Source: Datnioides undecimradiatus (lineage: Eukaryota > Chordata > Actinopteri > Lobotiformes > Datnioididae). From it: 64,000 nucleotides of DNA. Below, in pieces: positions 54,450-64,000 of the stretch. How positions within the stretch are numbered: position 1 is the stretch's first letter; each line of letters starts with the position of its first letter. Where the stretch lies: NCBI GenBank assembly GCA_008933995.1, contig WARS01000016.1:12664848-12728847 (forward strand), written 5' to 3'. The translations under genes and the position numbers were made by a program. The notes under the pieces are model-generated. The model did not search any database. It had not been told where the DNA came from and saw only the letters and a program-made list of their open reading frames with translations.

Positions 54450-57400
54450 TGAAAGAAATTAAGCACAAAACCATTGCCTTTACCTGGATATTTGACCTGT
54501 TGACCTGCTTGTTACATAAATCAGCAGCAGCAGTTACAGAAGTGAATCAGTAGACACACATCAATGAATCCACTGTACAACAGCAGTTTCCACAACTAGA
54601 TGATAGCACATACTTTAAGTGTAGTCACAGTCCTCTTATCTCTGTTAGTACATAAAATAACTTGAGCCGTGCTTCCTGTTTCTGTCCTTAGCAACCAAAA
54701 CCTGTCTGCAGTCACAGTTCAACTGCGGCGCCCCCTTGAACCAGTGTATACCTGAAAGCTGGCACTGTGACGGCAGAGCTGACTGTGACAATGGGGCTGA
54801 CGAGAAAAACTGCAGTAAGTTTTGAATGCATGCATTTCACAACACACAAGTTAACACAAGTTAATTGAAGCAATAAATAACCTGGCCCATTTCCAGTCTT
54901 AACATCACATTAATTCCTTTCCCTCTCCTGCTTCTCCACAGCCGCCAAACAATGCAAGCCTGATGAGTTTCAGTGTGCCAATGGCCAGTGTATTTCCCCC
55001 GTCTTTGTTTGCGACAATGACAATGACTGTTCAGATGGTTCGGACGAAGCTTCCTGCCCCAAACGTACATGTAGCTCTCGGTCCTTCCAGTGCAACAACT
55101 CAGTGTGTGTTCCAAACCTGTGGCGCTGCGATGGAGACAAGGACTGTGCCGATGGGTCCGATGAGTGGCCAGAGAACTGTGGGGGACGACAACCAGAGGA
55201 GACAGTGGTGCGCTGCAGCGTCCACCAGTTCCAGTGTGCAAATGGGGAGTGTATCCACAACAGCTGGCGGTGTGACGGGGGCATAGACTGCCAGGATAGA
55301 TCGGATGAGCTCAACTGCAGTAAGTTTTAAAAGTTTTATTAGATATAGCCAGTTTATACTTGAACAAACATATCATCCTGGTGTACATAGTCACTATCAG
55401 CCATATCAACATAAAACCTACATCAAATCATGGCAACAATGATTTTTTTTTCCTCAGTAAATGTCAACTCTTTTCTATCTTTTTCCTGCTTTCATCCACT
55501 TGTCTTATTTTTCTAGGTCGTCCTACTTGTCGACCAGATGAGTTTCAGTGTAATGACGGCACCTGTATCCATGGCAGCTACCAGTGCGACAGAAAGCACG
55601 ACTGCAGGGACCTAAGTGATGAGATTGGCTGCCACATAGGTGACTCTAACAAGGATCCAATCATGTTTCACATGCACACTTAACTATATAAGGATGCCTG
55701 TAATTTCCTCCTTAAGACCAATGAGAAAGTCCTGGCAAATTAGTCGTGTACACTTAAATTCTTATTCCACTGTTCTACTCCACAGAAAATGTATGTGAAG
55801 GCCCGACCATGTTCAAGTGTCGCAGTGGGGAGTGCATCAGCATGGAGAAAGTGTGCAACAAGCAGAGAGACTGCAGGGACTGGTCTGATGAGCCCGTCAC
55901 AGAGTGCAGTGAGTCTTATTTTACCATTTTACCATTTGCCAAAAACTCATCGGACCAAGCAATGTCTCAGGGTTTGGGTTTACACTGTGCAGCACAGCAC
56001 TCAGAGAAAAATAAAAAAAATTAAACCACATTACAGGCTGGAAATATGATTGGAGCAGCTGGCCAAGCAGCCTCTGCTGCCTGGCCTCGATAGTCTGCAG
56101 TTTAAATGGGGGAGTTCACTGCCAATTTGAGTAACCATTAGGAAAATGGTTGTCACGAATACTATTTGAAAACTCTGTATATTTGTGTCTCCACAGACAA
56201 CAATGAGTGTTTGAGTGGAAATGGTGGCTGTTCCCATTTCTGCAGTGACCTGAAGATTGGCTTCAATTGCTCCTGCCGTGCTGGATATAGCTTGCAGATG
56301 GATATGAAAACCTGTGAAGGTGAGAGGAGGGAGGCAATTTAAATTTAAATTTAGACTCTTTAGTTTATTTTTAGGCTGTGGGCAGCTTTGGGATGTATTT
56401 TGAGAAAACAGTGTCTTAGAAACTTGACTTTGAAACCAAAGTTCCTGATTTGCCAACTGCTTTCAGTCTATCCGACTTTCTGTCCCTTAATCCACAGACA
56501 TAGATGAATGTGCTGAACCGGACACTTGCAGTCAGATTTGCATCAACCTGCCTGGTAGCTACAAATGTGACTGTGAGAAAGGCTACGAGATCGACCCTCT
56601 GAGCAAGACATGCAAGGCTGAATCAGGTAATGTTTGAGAGCAAGCACGCTTTCCCGCACTTACTTTGTGCAGTCGCCGCCTTGAACTGACAGATTGAATG
56701 GCCTCTAGGATTGAAGTGCTATCTGAAACATGTTTTTTTTTTTCTTTCCTCTGCTGTGTCCTCCAGGAACTGTACCCACTCTCTACTTCACCAATAGACA
56801 TGAGATTAGGAAGATGACTGTGAACCGCAGTGAATATGTCCGTGTGATCCCGCAGCTGAAGAATGTGGTGGCTCTGGACATCGACATCCCAAACAAGATG
56901 ATCTTCTGGTCTGACCTGTCTCTGAAGAAAATCTACAGGTTAGAAACAAACTTTATCAGTCATCCATGTCTGGTCATAGATGGTTTAGAAGACACTTTCA
57001 GGCTTATGCTGCCCCAGAAAGCCTGTATCTAGGTCTCTGTGCTACGAAGATTACTCTTTTGTGAGTGACAGTCTGGAATATGATTTAGGCTTTATATCAG
57101 ATTTAAGCGATAGCTGTCTCAAAAGTTAAACTCTCTGCCCTCATCTGCCTCCCTACAGCTCCAAGATAGACTTGGCTGATAACTCCTCTCACCACACTGT
57201 AGTCATTGGCAGTGGGATTGAGGCCCCAGAGGGCATTGCAGTGGACTGGATCCATGGCAACATCTATTGGACTGACAGCATTTTGAAGACTATCTCTGTG
57301 GCAACGACAGATGGCAGCAAGAGGAAGACCCTGATCACAGAAAACCTGGACAAGCCAAGATCCATCACAGTAGACCCTGTAAATAAGTAAGTAAACGTTT

Positions 57401-59896
57401 CAGACAGGTTTCAGTCATGGGAAAAACTCATAAAATTGCTTAGATTTAATTGTAATTTAATTTTGTTCATAGTGTTCAGACTTTGAACAATTTTCAAGCT
57501 CAAGATTTTGTCATAATTAATTCTGTGACTTCCTCAGCTTCATGTACTGGACAGACTGGGGTGAAGAGGCCAAAATAGAGAAAAGTGGGTTGAATGGAGC
57601 AGATCGCATTGCCTTGGTAACAGATAACATTATGTGGCCCAACGGCATCACTCTTGGTGAGCAGATCATGAATGTAACCAGTAACTTCCACTCAAACTGT
57701 GTAATGAGCACACAGTTAATGCATGTCTTGCATGTCTTACTGGACAGACATGGTAAACAATCGTTTGTACTGGGTGGACTCCAAGATGCACACGCTGTCC
57801 AGTATTGATGTGAACGGAGGTACAAGACACAGTCTCATTTTCAGCGAGGAAATGCTCTCCCATCCACTCTCCCTGACTGTGTTTGAGGTTAGTCATGAAA
57901 TTTGTATTAATCAAGTCACTGAATGTTAAGGTTATTTTGAATCATGCTAATTTAGCAATTTTGAGAGCTACTTAACTAATGAATTTCTAGCACGGTTCAA
58001 ATCCATGCATGGTGACAGTAATCTGTTGGAAAGGTTTAACGGGTATAAAGTTAACGCAGACATGAGTCCACTTTGTTCCTAATAAATTTGGATAAATCGT
58101 GCTAAATCTATCAGTCTTTGTAAATAATGTTTGTGTTTGAGATACATTGGAAAATATTTAAATTATCGAAACCAAAAAATAATTACTTAATCAATCCAGG
58201 TGATCTTGTCACTCAAGTAGCATTTGTCTTTTAAACAGGAGAAGGTGTTTTGGACAGATATGAGCACCAGTGCTGTTTTTAGTGCCAACCGTCTGACAGG
58301 TAAAGACATCACCAAGCTGGCAATGGACCTGGAGCAGCCAGAGGACATCACACTGTACCACAACCTAAAGCAGCCAATCGGTACATAAACACCACCTTAG
58401 CTGATTTATCATAACATACAACAAACTGTTATGGTCATAAAATGTCTTTTGATGCTTATTGTACCCATTTTTCTCTCTTATAGGTACGAACTGGTGCAGA
58501 GAGGGTAACAGTATGAATGGAGGCTGTGAGTTTTTGTGCCTTCCTGCCCCTCTGATCAACCAACACTCTCCTAAATTCACCTGTGCCTGTCCTGACAAGA
58601 TGACCATGGGACCTGACATGAGGAAATGTGCTCAAGGTACGTGTCACCTCCACGTGGCACTACAAAAAAAGGCATTTAACATTGAATCATGACAGTTACT
58701 GACCCTTATATTTACCTTTGCAGCCTCAGTTGCTACTCCTACAGAAAATATAACTAGTACACCGCTGCTTCCCAAAGCTCCAACCAAGGCCTCTACACCC
58801 AGGCAGCCTCCCACTACCACAGCTACCACCAGAGCTACCACCAGAGCTACCAAAAAACCCACAACTACCTCATCTACTCTGCTCACACAGAGCACACAGC
58901 TGCCTGCTGCCACTGCCCAAGGTACGGGAAGTGGCTGTGGATAACGTCTGGAAGTGATTCCAAAACACCTGCAGCAGAATACAATCTAGAAAATGGACAA
59001 CTGAAAACAGTTTGTTGTGTTAAGTGCTAATTAGCAGTTAGTGCCTGCTAACACACTAAATTATGATGATAAAATGGTAAACATAAAGTGATATTGTTGC
59101 CATCTAGTTTATTTTGTGGTTAAACTGTTGATTCAATTGTGTTTATGTCTCCTGATATACAATGTTAACCAGCCAATCAGACATGATGATGCTCTGTGGC
59201 AGATCAGTGAAATGTGTTAACGTTTTGGGGAATATACCTATTTACTCTTTTGCTGAGAGTTACTAGAGAAGACTGAAGTCACTTTCATATTTGTGCAAAA
59301 AATATTAACAACCAGTTAGCTTAGCTTGAGGGTTTGGTGTAGGACAATTCCTTGGGTGGCTATAGTGATTTAGTGACTTGAATATGAATAAAACATTGTA
59401 TTCTTATCTTTTTCAGGTAACAGATTGGCTGCCTTGCCTGAAGAAGCCCCTTCATCCCACCATATAGCTCTCTACATTGTGTTGCCAATAAGTAAGTTCT
59501 ACATTTCAGCTTTGTCTGGACTCTTTCTCACTACTTACCTTGATCTCCCCAGAATGACCTTCAACTCCTCTTTTGCTCTGCAGTGGTTATGGCCCTGCTG
59601 GTCTTTGGAGGAGCGTTGCTATGGAGACACTGGCGTCTAAAGAACACCAACACCATCCACTTTGACAATCCTGTGTACCAGAAAACCACAGAGGATGAGC
59701 TCCACATCTGCAGGAACAGTTCAGATGGCTATGTGTATCCTCAGGTATCCTCACTTTCATACCAAGTCATTCTATAATGAATTAAATAAAGTATCCACTA
59801 AAATGGACAGTAAGTGTATTTTATAGTTGCTTATTAAATTCTACTGTTTCTTTGCAGAGGCAAATGCTCAGCATGGAGGACATCGATGTAGCATGA
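49458..59896 (+). CDS. ldlr: Low-density lipoprotein receptor
   Basis: Cell-surface endocytic receptor for apoB/apoE lipoproteins. Coding exons: 49458-49539, 54236-54361, 54692-54814, 54942-55319, 55517-55639, 55786-55908, 56197-56319, 56498-56626, 56767-56938, 57159-57386, 57538-57656, 57748-57887, 58239-58380, 58484-58636, 58724-58921, 59417-59491, 59584-59744, 59858-59896. They total 2634 nt (877 aa plus stop) in 18 exons, as in human LDLR (860 aa). Layout: signal peptide (about 1-27), seven LA modules (28-318), EGF-A (319-359), EGF-B (360-402), YWTD propeller (403-669), EGF-C (670-720), Thr-rich O-linked stalk (721-786), one membrane helix (about 797-820), cytoplasmic tail with FDNPVY. 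Seven rather than eight LA modules excludes VLDLR. Intron 1 is 4.7 kb; the others are mostly below 450 bp. Confidence 0.97.
50706..50751 (+). repeat. (GT)23 microsatellite in ldlr intron 1
   Basis: Uninterrupted GT repeat of about 46 bp. Confidence 0.97.
51006..51412. repeat. MITE-like non-autonomous element in ldlr intron 1
   Basis: The left end resembles a diverged gtggtggaagaagtattcag (agcggaagtatttag here), with internal ggtaccaatatgacaatggg. The right end is gagtaaatgtcctttgttat then tttccaccactgcc. The termini are consistent with short inverted repeats of the ggtggaa/ttccacc type. About 410 bp, no reading frame. Family membership is judged from remembered fish repeats. Confidence 0.55.
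54236..55908 (+). other. ldlr: ldlr ligand-binding domain, seven LA modules
   Basis: LA1 (54236-54361), LA2 (54692-54814), LA3-5 in one 378-bp exon (54942-55319), LA6 (55517-55639) and LA7 (55786-55908), the same exon partition as mammals. Calcium-cage motifs read DGTEE (LA1), NGADE (LA2), DGSDE (LA3), DGSDE (LA4), DRSDE (LA5), DLSDE (LA6) and DWSDE (LA7). LA1 and LA2 therefore depart from SDE. LA5, the module most important for apoE and LDL binding in mammals, keeps [11 protein letters not shown]. Confidence 0.93.
54397..54448 (+). repeat. (AGAT)13 tetranucleotide microsatellite, ldlr intron 2
   Basis: Thirteen uninterrupted agat units begin 35 bp after the donor of ldlr exon 2. Confidence 0.97.
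56197..58636 (+). other. ldlr: ldlr EGF-precursor homology region
   Basis: EGF-A (56197-56319, [20 protein letters not shown]) and EGF-B (56498-56626, [11 protein letters not shown]) precede a six-bladed propeller in exons 56767-58380. Propeller strands include MIFWSD, NIYWTD, FMYWTD, RLYWVD and VFWTD. EGF-C is in 58484-58636. The region drives acid-dependent ligand release in endosomes (family knowledge). EGF-A keeps the His of GGCSH, the position that in human contributes to PCSK9 binding. Confidence 0.92.
58724..59896 (+). other. ldlr: ldlr O-linked stalk, membrane helix and cytoplasmic tail
   Basis: Exon 58724-58921 is Thr/Pro-rich ([15 protein letters not shown]), matching the O-glycosylated stalk. 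The helix, about [20 protein letters not shown], spans the 59491/59584 junction and is followed by WRHWRLKN. The tail has FDNPVY, the clathrin-adaptor (ARH/Dab2) internalisation signal, and WRLKN, part of the region read by the IDOL ubiquitin ligase in mammals. It ends [10 protein letters not shown] then TGA at 59894-59896. Confidence 0.92.
59218..59330. repeat. probable interspersed repeat fragment in a late ldlr intron
   Basis: Phrases ttttggggaatatacctatt, tgctgagagttactagagaa and accagttagcttagcttgag match a very common percomorph repeat from memory. A more diverged relative (cagccagttagcttagctga, then aaagact) lies at about 29395-29470 in a smarca4 intron. Class not determined. Confidence 0.5.
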
Positions 59897-61410
59897 CCCA
59901 AAGATGAAGACACTAGCTTTATTTGAAGTTTCTTTGGATACACACATGAAGTAACAAAAGGCCATTTTTTTTCTACTGCTGCTGCTTATTAACAACCCCT
60001 TCCCTTTCCCCCTGTGAGCTCATTCTGTGGCTTATGTTTCTGACCTCAGCACTGTGCCGTCCAAGTCTGAAGACTGAAAAAAAGAAAAAAAACAAAAAAG
60101 ATCTTTGAAACTTTAGTATGACAAAATAGAGCAGAACTGCAGGAAGCCATTTAGTCAGACCACTAAATGGTTTCAAAATGAACGAATAATGCACAGTTTC
60201 AGAAGACGATGTACTTCATCCCAGAGCTTTGACTCTTTTGGAGCTATCTGAAAATTGCAGATGCTTGCTTACTTTGCCACCAACACATCACACCAGTGTG
60301 TGAATTATCAATAAACACTCAAGTCACAAGTTCTCCAAGTTTAACCTGAAAAGCCTGTCCTGTACTGTCTTAAGACTCATGTGTGCCTTCCATACACACT
60401 CCAACAGGTCAGTAAAGTTTATTGGATGTAGATATATGACTTACCAACCCCACTACATTCCAGAGCAGCCTCTGTGGTGGATAACACCATGGTACTTTAG
60501 CTTCAGGCAGTGATGACCTTCGTGATTGTACTGTGGCCTTTCCCTGTTCTGGCCAGAGAGCTGCACGTTTTGTTGGCTCCCATATCAGAGGCATTTATGT
60601 TTTCTGTCCTTCATCATAGTTGGTAAGTCACATTTAAACCATAACAGCTATAGTTTTTTTTCCTTTTGCGACCCATCTTTAAGGTCACCTGAGTGTGGAG
60701 AGTTACAGATGGTTTACATTGTAAATGGAAAAGCTGCTGAGATTTCTAAAGTCAACCAAAATGAAGGAAATGTTTTTAAATGCTGAAAGTTACATATAAA
60801 TGATTGTAGGTGATTACATATAAAAATGTAAATAGTTTCTGTAAATATTTTGTAAATCTTAAGTACCCTGGTGTTGCCTTTTCACATTTGTAAATGTTAA
60901 TCAAGAAATATTGTAAATATTTAAGAGTTTTTTTTATTTATTTATGAAAATATGTTGTCATCTGGAGGTAAATACTGTAATGCTATTTGTCAGCTATTTG
61001 TTTTTGTGCCAGCAGAGCCAGTGTACGTTGTACAGCTGTTATTTGACCTTTAGACATCTGTTCAGTTTTGTGTGTGCGGCATCCTGTATGAGACACTGCT
61101 GCAGGTTAGTGCTTTTATGTGTGCTACATGTTACAGAAAAATACTGAAGGAACTTTCTTCTTCTAACTTTGGGTTTCCTCCTCAGTGATAAACCACGTAA
61201 TTTATTTTGCTTCAGCCTCTCCGTTACTTTGACTCTTTGTTTTCACTGTGAGACTAAGGCACATATTGTAGTGTGCACCATGTTCTCTGTCACAGGAAAA
61301 TGTATGTATGGACAAGGATTGATGCACAACAGTTTGCTTGTTAACACATTTTGTTCATTTTTGGTTGTGTTGGTCTTTTTCAAATAAAATAGAAATTCTT
61401 ACCCTGTGTT
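59897..61410 (+). other. ldlr: ldlr 3' UTR with two candidate poly(A) signals
   Basis: AATAAA at 60310-60315 (proximal) and 61383-61388 (distal) bracket an AT-rich 3' UTR. The distal part holds three TGTAAATA motifs (60827-60834, 60840-60847, 60912-60919) and an ATTTATTTA at 60936-60944. No conserved coding sequence. Transcript ends are inferred. Confidence 0.65.
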
Positions 61411-64000
61411 TCACTTTATGAAGGTCAGAATTACAACTGCAAAAATGTTTCATTGAGACTGATGTGAACTGGAACATCCAAGAAAAAAAACACTGTCTCA
61501 TCCATCTAAAGCCTGAGGATTAGATTATACTACAACATGAGATGTAGACTGATCTCAGTACTAAATGTTTTACTGAGCTCTCCACTGTCCAGGAAACCTG
61601 TTCATGTTGCCTGGAGACGTTGCCATTGCTCTTCATTGACACATACAACACAACTAACATGCAGAGTGGATGAGCATTTACACTTAGCCCCATCAGACTC
61701 TTGCCCTTTTTCTGTCTTTTGTTATCAGAGTGGATTTACTTTCAAATGATGAGGAATTTTGTGTTCTTGACATAAACAAACATGTTTCCTTTCATTTAAA
61801 TAATCTGCTGGTGTCACCTGTTGGTTTCGTTTCAACAGATAAGCACTGAGTTTAGTATATGATGAATTTCTTTTCAGTAGTTAATTGGAAAGTACCCAGA
61901 ATACAACTCTATTTCTGCAAATCAAAGCAGAAACGATTTGCTTCCAAGACATGAGTTGTGTTTATTTTGGTCGTGCCATCTTAACTGACTTTGCTTTTGG
62001 TTTTGGTCATGTTTTTAATATCTCATTATCTGTGAGTGGAATCAGTGCCTAACATTTCATGATATTGCTCCACTGGATAAAGAATAATTTAACACTAATT
62101 TAATAATGTAGAACGCAATACAAGTCATCTTGGAAAGAGATCTATCGAATCATACAAGGCCACTGTTTGAATAGTCCAAGATGGCCTGACTCACCCATAA
62201 AAGCAAACAGCCATCAAACATCCTCTCACTAATCTAATAATTCATAATGCTTCCTCTCTCCATAAATGCCCCAGCAGTGCTTCAGGGTGCAGTGGAGGTG
62301 GTCACTAAGGAAGCAGTGATGTATCGTTGATACTAAGTGGGGAACTGATATATCAACCTGATATACAAAAAGGGAAGGTGTATTGTTTTTATCAGGTTAA
62401 AAATGCAGAAATCAGTGACATTATGAAGGGTTGTCGTATAATAATAATACAAACACAGGATATAAATCATTAAAACATAATAGTAGCTTGTTGTGACTGC
62501 AGGGAATATGTTTTACAGAACAAAAGTGTTTCTTAAACAACAATTTAAATATTTTTTACTTCAAATCTCTAAATGGTTTAAAAGTATAAATAGACACGAA
62601 TAAAGAGATACTAATGCTCAGCTATGCCAGCTTTCTTTCAAGAACTTTGAGCACATGTGAGAGAAAGACATATATGACGTCAGGCACAGGCCCTGTTCAG
62701 GGACACACTGAACTACTGCACAAATTTTGGCATGTTGTCTGTCAGGAACGAGAGCATTCCAGTGTAAAAGGCTCCACACCCAACAGCCTCACATCTGACG
62801 ATAGGCCAAATGTAGTCTGCAAGTTTTGGTATCTTTACCTTTAATTGTTTGTGACGTAGTTGATAAAATTTCCTTTTTTAGCCACTAACGAGGCCAATAG
62901 CATCTAATTGGAAATCCTATCTTTCCAAGACCAGCAGTGTCACTGTCGCTATTGTTTGCTATTCATAACAAATTAGAGAGTCATTGTGTGCTGTGCCCGT
63001 GAGACAATAGGCAGATTCACCTGAGGCTCAGGTGACAAATGACACCTGTCCACTCTCCTCACCTTATTATTTACATAATGCACGCTGTCTTCCTATTGGT
63101 CAGCTGGCAGTCAAAGGGTGGAGCTGCATCTCACACCACTGACTCGTAAGAGCAAGGGGAGTGTCCTCGAAAATTGACAGCGGAAGGTGTGGGGGTGGGG
63201 GGTGGGGGTGGATTTAGATTAGCTAGTCCCCTGTCAGGTTACAAACAAGGCAACCACTGCCCTGATGATAAGGTAACAACAACAGCCTGTTAGGTCTCTG
63301 CCTGACAACATGAGTGCCAAATATGCTGACCTACAGCATCTCTGGCTGCGGGATGCAGGAGGATGCAACTGATCCTGATACTGTGAAAGAAACAAAATAA
63401 GATGTTTATTTTAATTAGATGCAAACTGAGGACAGATCTACTGTATCAGTGAAAGGTTGTGGGAGTCATGAGCAGCACTGTTGGGTATCCTGTATCAATT
63501 TCAAAACTATCACTCACAGCAGTTATCAAGGCATGTCTCACCAGTATCTCTTTCACTCTGAGACACCATGCTGAGCTCAGCCACTTTGACCCTTACAGAA
63601 GACAGTTAAGAGCCATCTTTCCCATGAAACCATGATACTAGTCAATGGTGCACAAAAGGTAACATTTGTGCTAGATGTTTGACAAGACAGTTCATTTCAA
63701 CTGGGCTCCTCAACACCTGAAGTGGTTTGACTAATGTGAAGAGCTGTTAGGTGCTGCATGGATGATTTATTGGTTTCGGATGATTTGTTTTGTTCCTAGC
63801 TCATTAAATCAGTTGTTATACTATTTTTTCATCCTGTTCCTGAGTACAACCACTTGGGGTCATCAAGTGGAGTAGACATGTCATTAGGGTCGTAACGCTT
63901 GATGATAATAGTTTTGAGTGAGTGTGTGGGATAAATTCGGTCACTTTTCATACCACTTTGGCATTATTCAATTATTGAAGGTTATATAATTATAAAAGCT
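61411..64000. other. region downstream of ldlr, no gene recognised
   Basis: AT-rich to about 62.9 kb. A more complex block at 62880-63250 follows, with a 9-1-9 inverted E-box repeat, inverted CCAAT and a G-rich tract. No exon of a neighbouring gene is identifiable. Confidence 0.5.
62880..63250. promoter_or_regulatory. candidate enhancer or distal promoter block downstream of ldlr
   Basis: Contains a perfect 9-1-9 inverted repeat tcacctgaggctcaggtga (63017-63035) made of two CACCTG/CAGGTG E-boxes. A third CACCTG is at 63043-63048, an inverted CCAAT (attgg) at 63094-63098, CAGCTG at 63101-63106, and a G-rich tract of the KLF/Sp type at about 63190-63211. Motif clustering is visible; function is inference. 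Confidence 0.3.

Noticed and set aside
49458..59896. VLDLR or another LDLR-family paralogue instead of LDLR
   Set aside because: VLDLR has eight LA modules. Here there are seven, with the LDLR exon partition (LA3-5 in one exon) and an LDLR-like tail.

Overview
This is a vertebrate genomic window, almost certainly from a teleost fish and probably a percomorph. Coding sequence is split into many short exons by mostly compact GT-AG introns. All four genes are single-copy vertebrate genes, and the introns carry interspersed-repeat fragments typical of spiny-rayed fish. I see no bacterial, viral or organellar genes, no CRISPR array and no tRNA or rRNA gene.

Four genes lie head to tail on the + strand. 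(1) mast3, a microtubule-associated Ser/Thr kinase, lacks its 5' part. Its 17 exons from 301 to 14956 cover the whole kinase domain, the PDZ domain and the Ser/Pro-rich tail, followed by a 3' UTR of about 3 kb. (2) atg4d, an autophagy cysteine protease, has 10 coding exons from 20903 to 24778 (499 aa), with a likely non-coding first exon near 18.8-19.17 kb. (3) smarca4 (BRG1), the SWI/SNF ATPase, has 33 coding exons from 28016 to 42958 (1663 aa). (4) ldlr, the LDL receptor, has 18 coding exons from 49458 to 59896 (877 aa) and the canonical layout of seven LA modules, EGF-A/B, YWTD propeller, EGF-C, O-linked stalk, membrane helix and NPVY tail. Exon junctions were placed by hand from splice signals, conserved protein sequence and reading-frame continuity. 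All four models stay in frame from end to end.

The genes do not form one pathway: they are a kinase scaffold, an autophagy protease, a chromatin remodeller and a lipoprotein receptor. Their proximity looks like ancestral vertebrate linkage, because ATG4D, SMARCA4 and LDLR are near neighbours on human 19p13.2. Regulation readable from the sequence includes a sterol regulatory element plus GC box upstream of ldlr, Pumilio-type and AU-rich motifs in the long ldlr 3' UTR with a proximal poly(A) signal upstream of them, an NRF1-like motif at the smarca4 promoter, and paired CCAAT boxes before atg4d.

Region by region: 1-17960 mast3 and its 3' UTR; 17960-18700 AT-rich intergenic; 18700-24778 atg4d with promoter; 24779-27240 atg4d 3' UTR and intergenic; 27240-43030 smarca4; 43030-49200 AT-rich intergenic with repeats; 49200-61390 ldlr; 61390-64000 downstream intergenic with a possible regulatory block near 62.9-63.25 kb. 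I found no novel multi-gene system. The observations most worth checking are regulatory and splicing features of these known genes.
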